From assembly GCF_024323335.1 (NCBI RefSeq), contig NC_066585.1, forward strand, positions 538,037,769 to 538,101,768: a stretch of 64,000 bases of DNA, in the 5' to 3' direction. The notes below the pieces were generated by a model. That model was not told the origin of the DNA, searched no databases, and saw only the letters and a program-made list of their open reading frames with translations. Below, piece by piece: positions 28,851 to 45,275 of this stretch; positions within the stretch are counted from its first letter, which is position 1, and every line of letters starts with the position of its first letter. A program made the translations under genes and the position numbers. Source of the stretch: Lathyrus oleraceus. Its lineage: Eukaryota; Streptophyta; Magnoliopsida; Fabales; Fabaceae.

Positions 28851-29368
28851 TACAATACCATTATTGTATATAAAACGATCTTTTGTCCAACAAGGGAATC
28901 AGTCATAATTATGAAATAGGTGCATAATTTTATGAGAAATAGAGTGTTTCCATGTTTCGTAAAGGGCCCCCTAATGAAATTTAGAAAAGGGGGCAAATCT
29001 CATTTTTGGATTTTGTTGAAGGTATTTTGACAGATAGATCTCGACAAAATTACTAAACTAAATTCATAACACAAAAATACATTATGCAAGCAAGAATCCA
29101 TAGTTCTATTTCTTTTTTAGATACGTTACCTGATTCATTCGTAGGATATACGATCACAAAGTGATTTTTATTTTTGTTTGATCATATTTAAATGTTTGAA
29201 TTAATTACAAGTTTCAAATCTGATACAGAAAAATAAATCATTGTTATCCAGGATTCATGGGAAAAAAGAGTTGTGCCAGTACCTAGCTGGACTCTTATAA
29301 GGAATATTATGATAATGATAAATAGAACCAAAATCTAGATTTTCAACAACAATTACTATAGCATTTTT
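28851..29368. other. Spacer past trnG-UCC and block junction
   Basis: Plastid-type AT-rich sequence with no gene. The expected neighbour trnS-GCU is not reached. A 16-bp segment at 29278-29293 has an inverted match at 47494-47509 near the right NUPT edge. The sequence at 29301-29345 duplicates 32428-32472 beside the ycf1 end. The join to the ndhG block falls at about 29300-29385. Confidence 0.65.
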
Positions 29369-29707
29369 CTAGCAAAAATTCAACAACATACTTGTACAAA
29401 CTATCAAAGTCATTCCATCCCCTACGGTCCAAAGATTCAAATCTTGGTAATATTCGGAACTATTCATGAACATCACAGCAAATATGATTAAAATGTTAAT
29501 AGCTCCCACGTAAATAAGTAGCTGTGATGCAGCTACAAAATGAGAGTTTGCTAAAATATATAATAAAGATATACAAACCAGAACCAGTCCCAACGAAAAA
29601 GAAGAAAAAATGGGGTTGGTAAGTAATACTACTCCTAAACTTCCTAATAGAAGACCCGATCCCAGAAAGACTAAAAGAAAATCGTGCATCGTTTCAGGCA
29701 GATCCAT
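29369..29707 (-). pseudogene. ndhG: ndhG 5' fragment (plastid NDH subunit 6)
   Basis: N-terminal part of NdhG, a membrane subunit of the chloroplast NDH complex. The start is [18 protein letters not shown] at 29707, with family blocks [20 protein letters not shown] and [19 protein letters not shown]. Similarity ends after about residue 106 ([12 protein letters not shown]), and a few unrelated residues lead to a stop at 29369. The family length is about 176, so roughly 40 percent is gone. The break is a NUPT mosaic junction. Upstream on the same strand come ndhI and ndhA exon 2, as in plastomes. Confidence 0.9.
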
Positions 29708-30169
29708 TATATGTAAAAAAAAAAGACAAAGAAATATAAATTTCATGACCTTATTGATATCACCAGGAAAAAAATTTTATATACTTCAATTTTTCTTTGC
29801 ATTGAAAAACCTAAGTAGTTTAAATTGATATAGTTAGGGTTATATAATCAATGTCATTCCACTCTTTATACGAAAGAGTAGTTTGAAACGATATTAAAAC
29901 TAAAGTATAAAGGTAGATAGAACATATATAACATTGAAAATCTTATTGAAATTCAATAAGATTTTCAATTTCGATAATATATATTGATATATTCTATTTA
30001 AGAATATAGTTCTCTAATAATTATAGAATATTTCTAATCTGATATCGACTATATTATTCATTTTTTATACAATTTTTGAAAATATTTTATTTCGATTATT
30101 CTATTTATATATTCTATATATTATCGATTTATATATAGAATATTCTTTTTTTTTTAGAATTGTATTTAA
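29708..30169. other. ndhG-ndhI spacer with hairpin
   Basis: An AT-rich spacer. A nearly perfect palindrome at 29933-29950/29952-29969 (attgaaaatcttattgaa and its complement around one base) could form an 18-bp stem. Further AT palindromes follow near 30085-30150. No gene is seen. Confidence 0.8.
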
Positions 30170-30670
30170 TTATAAAAAATTGTCTTTTTTGATTTGAATT
30201 GTTCGAATTGTATAATCATCAATTATTGACATTGGTAAACGGCCCAAAGCAATTTGATTATAATTCAATTCATGACGATCATAAGTTGAAAGTTCATATT
30301 CTTCAGTCATTGATAAACAATTTGTTGGACAATACTCAATACAGTTACCACAAAAAATACAGATTCCGAAATCAATACTGTAATTTAGCAATCGTTTCTT
30401 TCGAATATCCGTTTCCATTTTCCAATCAACAACGGGTAAATCTATAGGACATACACGAACACATACTTCACAAGCAATGCATTTATCAAATTCAAAATGG
30501 ATTCGACCGCGGAAACGTTCTGATGTGATTAATTTTTCATAAGGATATTGAATAGTTACAGGTAAACGATTTGCGTGAGATAAGATAATCATGAAACTTT
30601 GACCAATGTACCTTGCAGCTCGTAGTGTTTGTTGACCATAATTCATGAACCCAGTTACCATAAGGAACAT
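30170..30670 (-). CDS. ndhI: Plastid NDH complex iron-sulfur subunit I
   Basis: A complete frame of 166 codons from [20 protein letters not shown]. This internal start was chosen because the upstream in-frame ATG at 30751 only adds non-conserved residues. It encodes the ferredoxin-like peripheral subunit that carries two 4Fe-4S clusters. Both motifs are intact: [12 protein letters not shown] and [12 protein letters not shown]. The end [11 protein letters not shown] is somewhat unlike the usual tail. It lies between ndhG and ndhA exon 2 in native order. Confidence 0.92.
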   Translation of the reverse strand: MFLMVTGFMNYGQQTLRAARYIGQSFMIILSHANRLPVTIQYPYEKLITSERFRGRIHFEFDKCIACEVCVRVCPIDLPVVDWKMETDIRKKRLLNYSIDFGICIFCGNCIEYCPTNCLSMTEEYELSTYDRHELNYNQIALGRLPMSIIDDYTIRTIQIKKDNFL

Positions 30671-30758
30671 ATCGTAAATATTTATGAATAGTATAGTTTT
30701 GTTTGATTTCTTTCTCTTATTTGAGACAAGTAATGAATATAAAAGATCCATCTTTGTT

Positions 30759-31297
30759 TTACAGCGAAAACAATTGAGACGAAGTTGTTAATAATAGATT
30801 ACCTACAGAAATCGGTAAAAGAAATTTCCATCCAAGATTTAATAATTGATCCATTCTTAGCCTAGGCAAAGACCATCTTGTTATGATAGAAACGAATAAG
30901 AAAAAATAGCTTTTAGCTAATGTAATAAAGAGATCACTTGTAGTTCCAAAAACTCCGTATGTTTTATTTATTTCAAAAAATTCAGAAACAAATATGTACG
31001 AAATAGAAATATTTGAACCGCCCAAGTAAAGAACTGTTACAAATAATGAAGAAATTAAAAGGTTTAAATAGGAAGCAACGTAAAATAAACCAAATCGAAT
31101 ACCTGAATATTCTGTTTGATAACCAGCTACTAATTCTTCTTCTGCTTCTGGTAAATCAAAAGGTAATCTTTCACATTCTGCTAGCGAAGAAATTAGAAAA
31201 ACGATGAAACCCATAGGTTGACGCCACAAATTCCAACCCCAAAAACCATATTTTGATTGCGCATCAACTATATCAACTGTACTTAAACTGTTAGATA
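30759..31297 (-). pseudogene. ndhA: ndhA exon 2 (plastid NDH subunit 1)
   Basis: C-terminal half of NdhA, open from the splice junction ([20 protein letters not shown]) to the stop at 30759 (TSSQLFSL). Conserved blocks are [40 protein letters not shown] and [19 protein letters not shown]. The exon is undamaged, but its partner exon 1 sits 10 kb away in another block (20201-20752), so the gene is split. Exon phase matches: exon 1 ends with one base of the Leu codon completed here. Confidence 0.92.
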
Positions 31298-32400
31298 ATC
31301 CTAGTCGGTGATAACATTACTGTTCCCATCTCTATTACAGAACCGTACATGAGATTTTCACCTCATACGGCTCCTGGAAAGCCTTAAGTAAATCTAAGGA
31401 CCGGGTCGATTATTTATCTCTTGATATATCCCTAAGATATAGAAGATGAAAATCTATCGAACGGTTCTGAATTAGACCAATTCAATTCTGTATGTTCTAC
31501 AAATAACGAAATAAGAAAGAGAAATCTATTTTAATAAAATATCCAATTAAGGCACTTCTGAATTGATCTCATCCCTCAAAAAAAAAACTTTGTTGAGTAA
31601 TAACTGAATTCTTCAATAAAATACTCTTTTATAATTCTCAATAATCCTCATGATTTTGAATGACGAAAAATAATTACACATTCGTTTCTTAATTCTTAAA
31701 TTTGATCTCCATGAATATGGATATAATAAATCAAAAACGAAAGAGAAATCTATTTTTCCTTTTTGATTTCTTATTATTTTTCTTCCTATTCTTCTTTTTT
31801 GTGCTATGAAAAAGGGACTTGCAAAAATTTTAAAGGATTTTTCCGTTCCTGATAGTAATTTATTTAGTGAGTGGATGGAAGCATACTCTGGATCGGAGTT
31901 GTGGGGAGTACTGCTTTCTTTTTTCCACCAACTTAAAGCCCCAATTAGTATTCTTTTTATATTCTGCGTAAATTTTCTTTTGGATAATTTACAAAATCTG
32001 TGTTACTAATCCTTTGTGTATCTTGGTGTTTCTAACCATCCACTCTTTTTTATTAACCCCCCTTATTTTTATATATCTATGAGAATTCATAAAAATGGTA
32101 ACTAAAACTCAATAAGGTTGGTCTTTTGAGACCGCTTCAAAACAGGATGACAAATTATCCAATCTTGGGTTAAATGGCCTCTTTTGTTTATCATTTTATT
32201 TCATTCTTATACATAGAAAATGAGACTCCATATTTTTACTGCCCTTTCATTCAAATCATCATACTATCTACTAACTAGAAGTAATAGAGTATTCTGAAAT
32301 TAGATTAAATCGAAGCTGTTTTATTTCACTCATATAACTATCTAATTTAGTTCTTCAATCAGAATTGTGCATTATATGGACAGAATTCTAGATTTTCAAT
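31298..32400 (-). other. ndhA: 3' part of ndhA group II intron and adjoining plastid DNA
   Basis: Directly upstream of exon 2 is a typical group II 3' end. Complementary segments atacggctcctg and catgtacggttctgt fit domain V-like pairing near 31325-31380, followed by ccgactaggat at the splice site. About 1 kb of further plastid-like sequence continues to the ycf1 edge. I take most of it as intron, but where intron ends and spacer begins is uncertain. The 67-codon ORF at 31806 is not a known gene. rps15, the usual ycf1 neighbour, is not visible. Confidence 0.6.
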
Positions 32401-32472
32401 CAAATTTTCAATCAAATTAATTACAAGAAATATTATGATAATGATAAATAGAACCAAAATCTAGATTTTCAA
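32401..32472. repeat. Short direct repeats at the ycf1 3' edge
   Basis: ctagattttcaatcaaattt plus tcaatc occurs at about 32388 and again at about 32461. The 45-bp stretch 32428-32472 is also found at 29301-29345, another internal junction of the plastid insert. These repeats may have guided the joining of fragments. Confidence 0.75.
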
Positions 32473-35400
32473 TCAAATTTTCAATCGAGGATACATATGT
32501 ATTCTTAATATACTGAAACGGCTTCCATTATGCGTATCAAACCAATAGCGGTTCATACAAGCTAAATCTTCGAATCGATAATTTGGCCAAAGAAAGAATT
32601 TTAAATTCTTTAGTTTTTTTGTATCGCTATCAAGATCCTTATTTTTAGTCAAAACTTCAGAAGAATTATTTATTTTTTTCTCCTTTATTGTGTTTCTATC
32701 CACAATCTTTCTATTCCTAGAGTTCAAAGAAATTAGAATTCTCAATTCTCTACGGCGTCTAGGGGATAAAAGATTTTCGGGAATAAGGAAATCATAATTC
32801 TCAAGACGACTATTTTTTGAGTTTCTTTTCGAAATTTTTCGCTTGTGCCTCAATGCTATGCTTATGATTTGATATATAAAGATTTGTTCATAATTTTTTA
32901 TAGAAACACGATTGGGTTCAATAAAAAACATTAGGTAGTCCCGCAATTCTGTTATGTCCCTAGCGTTTCCATAACAAAAGTCCGTGTTGGTGATACGCAC
33001 CAAATTTTCTATATTTATATCCCCCTTTTTGATAGCCACAATAGTGAATTTTTTTAGCTTTTTCAACTCAAGCAAGTAACCTTGTATGTTAAAATGCTGA
33101 AACATATCCTCTTTGATGCCACACCCACAGTCCCCATAATAACCCAAATATTTGTTTATTAAATAATCACGTTCTTTAACTAGATTCGACATTTCTGTAA
33201 TTATCTTAGAACCACGACGGCGACGATGGGGACGGATCGTATAATACTTTGCGAGATATAAATTTAGATTTTCTGTAATCTCGTATTCTTTCTTTTCTAA
33301 CTTTAACTGCATTTTATCAGTAATGTTACTGTTTGTATAAAACGGCATAAAAAAGAAATCTAGTGGTAAGATCCAAGGATTCTTCTTATATGCACTTACT
33401 TTTGAAAAAAAACCAAATCTTGGGGTCAATACTTTCTGATTCGTTATGGAATTCTTTTTTCTTTTTCCCATCCAATGAAAATACTTTCTATCCATATTTT
33501 TTTCCATATCTATACCATCTTTTCCTATATAATTTTGGATAAAGCTATCACCCATTATATCAAATAATTCTTTGATATTTTTAGGTGTGTTATAAGACTG
33601 TGATTTATATCCATAAATATAGGATTTTTTCTTATCCACATAATTTATATATTGATAGGAGAAAAGATCATATCCATATTGTTTTTTTATTTTTTTTTTC
33701 ATTTTTACTAAGTCGACTTCTGCTCCGTTTTCTAATTCTACGAAGTCCACTTGTTCTTTTTTGGAAAAAATGAATAGGGTTTTTTGAGATGAACCATATT
33801 CATCTAAATCCTTATTTTGAGCCACCCGCTGTTCATGGATTCTATTCCTCCACTTTTGTGGTACTAATCTCGACCATGCCCTCTGAGGTAAAGCATATTG
33901 ATAATGAACCTTTAACCAATTTGTCCATTGATTCATTATAGAATCGGGACGGTTCTTATCTCTTAATTTTGAATTTAATCTTCCTCCTTGTATTCTCAAT
34001 AAATACTCCTTTATTTCATTGTTCATAAAAAAAGATCTTCCATGAGATTCAAAAATAGATCTTAACTTATATCCATTACTAACTTGGCTTTGAGATAATT
34101 TAAACAATACATAGGCTTGTGACAAAGAAGATACATCACAAGAATTCTCTGAATTCATATTCCAAGGTTTCTCTATAGTCGACATAAAGGGAATTATACT
34201 TTGATTTATTTTATAAACTTTTTGTTCATTTTTTTTTTTGTATTGTAAATGGATTTCTTTACAATTTTATTTGTTAATTCAAATAAATAACGAATAAATT
34301 TAATATAATTAAGATAACGTTGTACAATGCTCGAAGTAAGGAAACCTTCTACATAGTTAGTAGTAAGGATATGTATGTATAGCCTTTCCATGAAAATTTG
34401 AAAAAAACAATAGGATTTACGGATTAATCGAACGTTTCTTCTTTGTAGAATTTGGAAAGGATTTTTTTTTAATTCTAATCTTTTAGCATCAGTTATAACC
34501 CCCTCGTTTTTTTCTTCTGTCATTTTTTCTATTTGTTTTAAGATCGTCTTTGTTTTAACATTCAGATCTTTTATCCTTTTTTCTGAATTTGTCCAATTAA
34601 TAGATTGAATTATATCGGGCGATTCCTCAATCATTGGATTAATAGATTGAATTATATCGGGTGATTCCTCAATCATTGGATTAATTGGTGAATTTTTTTG
34701 GATTTCACTCAATTCGTTTTCTATTTGTTTTAATTCTTCTCCCAGGATTGGAGACCTGTTTTTTCTTTCTTTTTGATTATCAAATTTTCGAAAAGACTTT
34801 TTCAAATCTTTTTTCAATTGTTTTGTTATTTGATTGAAAATAGGACCCAAAAATGCAAATGGGTTTGGGACATGCTCAGCAGTATACGCTTCGACTAGTG
34901 TTCCATAACCTGTTAAAAACAAGAAGTTTTTTTCAAAGGCGGTTGTTTCAAGTACGCTTTTTGGAGTGTATCTTTTTTTTTCAGTAGATCGTACCTTAGG
35001 TTTATTGTGCCAAGGTTTCAGAACAAAAGGGTGTAAGACCCTTATCTGAAGACCGCCCCAGAACCAGTCGATTGGCAATGCGTTGCTACCTGTTGGAACG
35101 CCTTGATAGGTGCATTTAACATGGATTTCTTTTCTCCAATCCCTAAAATCTTCTGACCATTCCGGATTTTGAAATAATAAGATACGAATTATATTTTTAG
35201 TGATTATCAATGAAGGTAATAGAATATATTTTCTAAATATTGATTGGAATAATATTACAAAATTTTTGATTACTAGACCATATAGAATGCTCTCCCAGGC
35301 CTCTTCGATTTTTTCAAGTCTGTTTTCAATCTCGTCTTTCTGGTCCTCTTTCCGTCTCTCTTCTTGCACTTTCTGAAACTGCAAAAATTCCGAATTATCA

Positions 35401-37431
35401 GTACCAGGTTTCCTGAAATATTCTTTCACATATTGGACGATATCATCGAAAAGACCACCAAATGGGTAGTTGTCTACAAAAATAGGGGAATGGACATTTG
35501 CTTGAAAGAGTTTCAAAATGGCTATTTTACGCCTTTGACCGTGCACGGATCCTCTGATAATCTCTCGGTCGAAATCCATTTCCCGTAGAAAATGCGGGAT
35601 ACGAAAGTCCGTACTTGGGTCTATTGATGGATGCTTCCTCGAAAAATCCCGATTGTAAGCCTCATCCGTCTTAGAGAACAGTGTCTCACAACTGAAAACA
35701 ATTTGCTCGCCCGGCAATCGGCAACAAATCTGAGGATCCTTTGTGTGTATGGCAGGATTCAGCCCTACCTCGATGTCGTCGATCAATTGGTATTCCCATC
35801 GAGGAACTTCTTTACTTATTTCGTTTATTTCACTCGATAAACTTGTAGTGAAAATTGTATCGTTGGTATGAGTAGTCTGAATTGCGTCGAAAAAAAAGTT
35901 TTTTTTTTCTTCGGAATACATTTTTCCTTGTTCATGTTCTGGAAATAAGTGAAGTGCGTCAAAATCCAAACTTGATACTGATTTTTCCGAAAATTTACTG
36001 ATTAACTTAACAAAAAACCCAATTTTAGTTAATAATAATTTTCTATCAAATTGATCTATTTTCTGGTCAAATTCTGGAGAATTACTATTATTAGAAATAA
36101 GGAGACCATGAATCTTATTTACCAAAATGGAGTTTGTTGTGTCAGTTTCATTTGTAATAAAGGGTCGAAGTGAAACGTTGTTTTGGATTTCTGCACGAAA
36201 GCCTCCATTCACGAAAGGATCATATATTTTAGGTAAGTATTTTCGTTTCTGCTTATCATCCGACAATCGCCTTCGAATGTCAAATACATCCGCAGGATTA
36301 ATTTTCTTCTTATCTTTCCTATCTATAATTTTTGCCTTTTGAAATAATTCATTGCTTAGTTGATTTAGTTTTTCTTTATTAATCGAGCTCCAATAATTAA
36401 ACAATTCATTATCATTATAGGAGGTTTTATCGCTATCGCTTCTGAAGAGATCCATTTTTTTTCCAGGAGTTTCTGAAAAGTAGATAAATGAGGTGGATAC
36501 GTGAAAGATATTCGTTTTTTTCCATCACTTTCGCATGTTTGAAAGAAAAATTGTGAATTTTCATCTTTTTCAATCCTGTTAAACTTATGATTTTCTATAT
36601 ATCGCAAAGGCCTACTCCATCGATTATAATCGAAAAGAGTCGTTACAAGAGATTTTTCCAACGGGGCCAGTTTTTTATTTTTGTCAATATTTATGTTGTT
36701 GGAAGTCGTCTCTTTTTTCTCATTCTGAGAAAGATAAACAGTAATATCTTCTTGGTTAGTTTCGTCTGCATCTATTGCAGCTTGGATTTCCTCCTCCCGG
36801 TTTTCGTCGTAGTCTCCCATTTCGGCACCATAATAATACGGGGACGGTGAGTTGCCTAAATAGAGTGCAAAGAAGAAAAATGCAAAAGCTCCAAACATTT
36901 GCGCCGTATAATTTCGCAATTGTAGGAGAGTGTATTTATCAAATCTCATAGTTATCTTAGATTTGATCGAATTTTTTTGCTTTAACCCGACTAATACCAA
37001 TCCAATACATTTCATCAAAAAGATGTGACCAATTAACCACCCAACAAAACTACTTATTAAGAAGAACAATTTATTGTTAGATCGAAACAGATAAATGTTC
37101 ATTACTCTTAGTACGATTGAACTTGGAACAACAACGGGATAAAATAGTTTAAACAAAAGATTATTGAAGAATACTTTGTAAATCCTCAAATTACGTATTG
37201 AGTTTGGATTCTTGTATCCAGAATCCACCAAAACCGGATCCTTGTATCCAGAAGACAGGTCGGATACCCAAGCCGACCGATAGAAATGATTGTCATTGTG
37301 GTATAGAAAATAAAAGAAAAGATAAGGTACTAGTAAGAATGATACCGTATGAGGTCTATTCAATGCCAAATGCAAAGGCGTATAATAGATGGATATGAAG
37401 ATCATCAGGCGTCCCGTAATAAACCCAGTTG
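32473..37431 (-). pseudogene. ycf1: ycf1 (Tic214-type plastid protein), 5'-truncated, two frameshifts
   Basis: A very large plastid ORF whose product has been linked to the inner-envelope import translocon. Three overlapping frames together give the gene from TTGFITG at 37431 to MYPRLKI at the stop at 32473. The N-terminal piece holds membrane segments and LVGWLIGH-like sequence (SFVGWLIGHIFLMKCIGL). The middle is highly charged, and the end has RPHRRRRGSK and FLWPNYRFEDLACMNRYW. The first shift is at about 36455: an A run in LLEKKM is one base short. The second is at about 34210: ATAAAATAAAT needs one more A. About the first 70 codons are missing at the junction near 37431. A tandem duplication gives INPMIEESPDIIQS twice. 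Confidence 0.9.
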
Positions 37432-37558
37432 TTGCTATTCAATTTATTACTATTCGATGCTATTACTATGCTCCTCTCTTTATAGTACTATATTTCTATA
37501 TAGTACTATATAGGAAAGGAGGCTAATAAATTGAATAGAAACCTTCATTATCATTATC
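37432..37558. other. Junction filler: inverted copy of ndhA intron 5' end
   Basis: Between truncated ycf1 and truncated psaA lie about 125 bp. About 96 bp (37455-37553) match 20079-20174 in reverse complement. The filler is bounded by the inverted 15-mer ctattcaatttatta (about 37437) and taataaattgaatag (about 37527). This looks like a fragment captured during end joining. Confidence 0.85.
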
Positions 37559-38839
37559 CCGAGTAGTTGGATCATAGTCTCTTACCATAAAAATGGCTGC
37601 ATGTGCAGCAGCACCAACTATGAGAAAGCCCCCAATCCACATGTGATGTGTGAACAATGACAGTTGTGTACCATAGTCAGTAGCTAGGTATGGATAAGGA
37701 GGCATAGCATACATATGGTGAGCTACAATAATGGTCAAAGAGCCTAACATAGCTAGGTTAATAGATAATTGAGCATGCCATGACGTTGTTAGGATCTCAT
37801 ATAGACCTTTATGACCCTGGCCTGTAAATGGACCTTTATGGGCTTCTAAAATATCTTTTATACCATGACCAATACCCCAGTTAGTTCTATACATATGACC
37901 CGCAATGAGAAAAAGAATTGCAATAGCTAAATGATGATGTGCAATATCAGTCAGCCATAGACCACCAGTTAGTGGGTCTAATCCTCCACGAAAAGTAAGA
38001 AAGTCCGCGTATTTTGACCAATTCAAGGTAAAAAATGGGGTTGCTCCCTCAGCAAAACTTGGATAAAGTTGAGCCAAAAGATCCCGATTCAAGATAAATT
38101 CATGAGGAAGTGGGATCTCTTTGGGATCTACTCCAGCATTTAGAAATTGGTTAATTGGTAAAGATACATGTACTTGATGCCCCGCCCAAGAAAGAGACCC
38201 AAGTCCTAGTAGACCTGCCAAATGGTGATTCAACATGGATTCTACATCTTGAAACCAAACCAATTTTGGAGCAGCTTTGTGATAATGAAACCAACCAGCA
38301 AAAAGCATTAAGGCTGCAAAGACCAACGCACCGATTGCAGTACAATAGAGTTGTAATTCACTAGTTATTCCAGATGCTCGCCAAATCTGAAAAAAACCAG
38401 AGGTTATTTGTATTCCGCGGAAACCTCCCCCTACATCACCATTCAATATTTCTTGGCCTACTATTGGCCAAACCACTTGGGCACTAGGTCGAATGTGAGT
38501 AGGATCATTTAGCCATGCTTCATAATTGGAAAAACGAGCACCATGGAAATACATGCCACTCAGCCAAAGAAAGATAATGGAGAGTTGGCCGAAATGAGCA
38601 CTAAATACTTTTCGGGAAATCTCCTCTAAATCACTAGTATGGCTATCGAAATCATGAGCATCAGCATGTAGGTTCCAGATCCAAGTAGTAGTATCAGGTC
38701 CCTTAGCTATTGTTCTTGAGAAATGACCAGGTTTTGCCCATTGCTCGAAAGACGTTTTTATGGGATCCCTATCTACCAAAATTTTGACTTCTGGATCTGC
38801 CAAAATTTGGACTTTTGGTTCCGGCGAACGAATAATCAT
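37559..38839 (-). pseudogene. psaA: psaA 5' fragment (photosystem I P700 apoprotein A1)
   Basis: First 427 codons of the PSI reaction-centre protein of about 750 residues. The start [20 protein letters not shown] at 38839 is preceded by gagg at a ribosome-binding distance. Membrane-helix and chlorophyll-ligand blocks are kept, e.g. [40 protein letters not shown] and [20 protein letters not shown]. The N-terminus repeats a short motif ([15 protein letters not shown]), as I recall for pea PsaA. After YDPTTR the frame runs 11 more codons into antisense ndhA intron and stops at 37523, a chimeric ORF. The P700 and iron-sulfur half is absent. Confidence 0.93.
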
Positions 38840-39465
38840 TGAGTCCTCCTCTTTCCGGACAACACATACAAAGAGACCCGCCAACATAAAACATAATTAG
38901 TGAACTTATGAGAAATGTTTATATTGAATATCTTTCTCCCATCTATCTATTCTATATTTTCTTGAGTTATTCACTAGAACAATTAGGATCCGGAAGTGAA
39001 TCCGGGGCAAGTGTTCGGATCTATTATGACATAGCAGTTAGGCGCTCAACGGACCCTTTTATTTGACTGATGGTGACAATAAACTATCAAAAATTCAATA
39101 TTCAATATATATAATGGATTCTCTCTATATTTTATTCTCTATTAGAGAATAAAATATAGACAATAATATTAGAATTAGAATAAAAAAAAAAAAAAAAAAC
39201 TCAGGATCAATTAAAATGTGAATAGGATGAATTGGTTTCTAATAATATAATTTATGAAGGAAATAAGAATATTTCTAGAATTCAATTCGATAGGAAATAT
39301 AGAAATATACTTTTTTGGGGGTTGTCGAAGATCCTTTTTGTTATGTAGTCTGATCATTTTATTTAAAACAAAGATTCAAACAAAGACCCGAAATACAAAT
39401 CCTTTTTTCATTTTTTTCTTCAATCATTGCATTGATAAGAAATAAGAAGTCATGTTTCACTAAAA
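38840..39465. other. psaA upstream region and junction to the psbM block
   Basis: The near part is psaA leader DNA. A strong palindrome (39125-39140/39144-39159, ctatattttattctct and complement) and a poly-A run (39182-39199) follow. The expected upstream neighbour ycf3 is absent, so a mosaic junction to the psbM block probably lies near 39100-39250. No gene is seen. Confidence 0.65.
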
Positions 39466-39882
<417 letters not shown>

Positions 39883-39955
39883 GGGACTGACGGGACTCGA
39901 ACCCGCAGCTTCCGCCTTGACAGGGCGGTGCTCTGACCAATTGAACTACAATCCC
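39883..39955 (-). tRNA. trnD-GUC: Plastid tRNA-Asp (GUC)
   Basis: The minus strand reads gggattgtagttcaattggt, an anticodon loop tgtcaag (GUC), the T-arm gggttcgagtccc, and closes gtcagtccc. Its position next to psbM and trnY is the normal plastid order. Confidence 0.94.
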
Positions 39956-40410
39956 AGGGAAAAAGTCGTATAGTATACATACATATTCTTACAATTGCAT
40001 CCAAACTCTTTGTTTTTCTATTTGAGATTCGAACCCCTGTAAAAGAGGCTCACTTCTATATATATTCCTATTTTGATGGGTCTGCACTTTATCGACACGG
40101 ATGACTCGCATCGCAATCCGTTCGTTATTGCCAACTTTATTTAAAAATAAATGAATCAAGAAATGAATCAAGGAAACAAAACAAAAAAGAGTCTTTTTTG
40201 TTTTTTAACTTTAACCCTTTCCTTAGACTTTAAACTTACAGATCCCGATAGGAATTTTGGAAAATCAGAATTTGTGGAAAAAATATGTAAGTAATATGGA
40301 AAAAAGACATAGGACTCGAGATTCTAATCTTCTGTATCCGAACCCATTGGTGATTTTAAGAGAACACCAAATGGGTTCTATCATTTCATGGTGGATCCAG
40401 AAATATTTTT
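39956..40410. other. trnD-trnY spacer
   Basis: 455 bp of plastid-type spacer. The small ORFs here run into the flanking tRNAs and are not genes. Confidence 0.7.
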
Positions 40411-40493
40411 GGGCCGAGCTGGATTTGAACCAGCGTAGACATATTGCCAACGAATTTACAGTCCGTCCCCATTAACCGCTCGGGCATCGACCC
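40411..40493 (-). tRNA. trnY-GUA: Plastid tRNA-Tyr (GUA)
   Basis: A class II tRNA of 83 nt. The minus strand starts gggtcgatgcccgagcggtt, has the anticodon loop ctgtaaa (GUA), a long variable arm, and ends ccagctcggccc. It is intact. Confidence 0.94.
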
Positions 40494-40553
40494 AGGAAGA
40501 ATCCAATTTAGTCTTTATTGATAATCCCTGATCCATTTCCTTTCGTAGTACCC

Positions 40554-40626
40554 TACCCCCAGGGGAAGTCGAATCCCCGTTGCCTCCTTGAAAGAGAGAT
40601 GTCCTAAACCGCTAGACGATGGGGGC
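40554..40626 (-). tRNA. trnE-UUC: Plastid tRNA-Glu (UUC)
   Basis: 73 nt, minus strand gcccccatcgtctagcggtt, anticodon loop tttcaag region (UUC), ending cctgggggta. In plastids this tRNA also feeds tetrapyrrole synthesis. A small T-arm difference (aacgggg for agcgggg) may be a private change. Confidence 0.93.
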
Positions 40627-41400
40627 ATCCTTCCCCGACCTCCATTCTACTATGTTCATAGTATGAACAGTTTTTTGAAATTGTCAATATAATGATTCGA
40701 TCAGAAGGATCTTCTCATCTTTCAGAATTCCTTACAATTTTTTGATTAATCCTTTCGATTTCGAAATTGTTCATTCCAATCACCAATCTATAATTCAACA
40801 AAATACAAAATAAAACGAAGTAATGCGAAACAAACCAAAATAAACATAGAATCCTTTCTGGAAATGATTGATTTGCTGGAACAGGGGGGCATTAACACCT
40901 TATTTCTTTCACTTTCATTCAGTGTTAAGAAGATTGAATTAGGTATATTTCTATTTCACACTAAGTCGGGAAATAAAAAAACGAGAATGAATCTGGAAAT
41001 TGAGTAAAAAAGGATGAAGATCAATAAGAATTCAGTTGAGGGACAGGATAGAATCCATTTATCAAAGATTCAGAAATATTTGAATTAGGGGTACATGTAT
41101 CAATGAAATTAATTTCGTGTTATGATGAAGATGACTTCAATTCGAATCGGTTTTGAAAAATTGAATTCCAGTGATATTTATCAAATCCAATATGAATAAA
41201 TTCTTTTTTCACTATACTCGTCAATCCAATTTTTTGTTCATTAATGAGTTGGTACAAAAAATAGATCTATGTACATATATATAAATCTGATTTATATATA
41301 TATTTCGTATATATATAATAAGTATATGCAGTAACAAATAGATGTACTAAACTCATATTCATATTGGCTTATTCTGTATTCGGGAATTGACTCAAACGGC
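40627..41400. other. trnE-trnT spacer
   Basis: 774 bp of AT-rich plastid spacer between divergent tRNA genes, with a TA-rich stretch at about 41270-41330. No gene is seen. Confidence 0.7.
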
Positions 41401-41472
41401 GCCCTTTTAACTCAGTGGTAGAGTAACGCCATGGTAAGGCGTAAGTCGTCGGTTCAAATCCGATAAAGGGCT
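41401..41472 (+). tRNA. trnT-GGU: Plastid tRNA-Thr (GGU)
   Basis: 72 nt, gcccttttaactcagtggta, anticodon loop atggtaa (GGU), T-arm cggttcaaatccg, acceptor end aagggct. It is intact and precedes psbD as in most plastomes. Confidence 0.95.

Positions 41473-45275
<3,803 letters not shown>

Noticed and set aside
31806..32009. 67-codon ORF in the ndhA intron/ycf1 spacer
   Set aside because: No match to any plastid gene that I recognise; it lies in intron-like sequence and has no ribosome-binding site.
35364..36850. Plus-strand ORFs opposite ycf1
   Set aside because: Antisense shadows of a long AT-rich reading frame without recognisable products.
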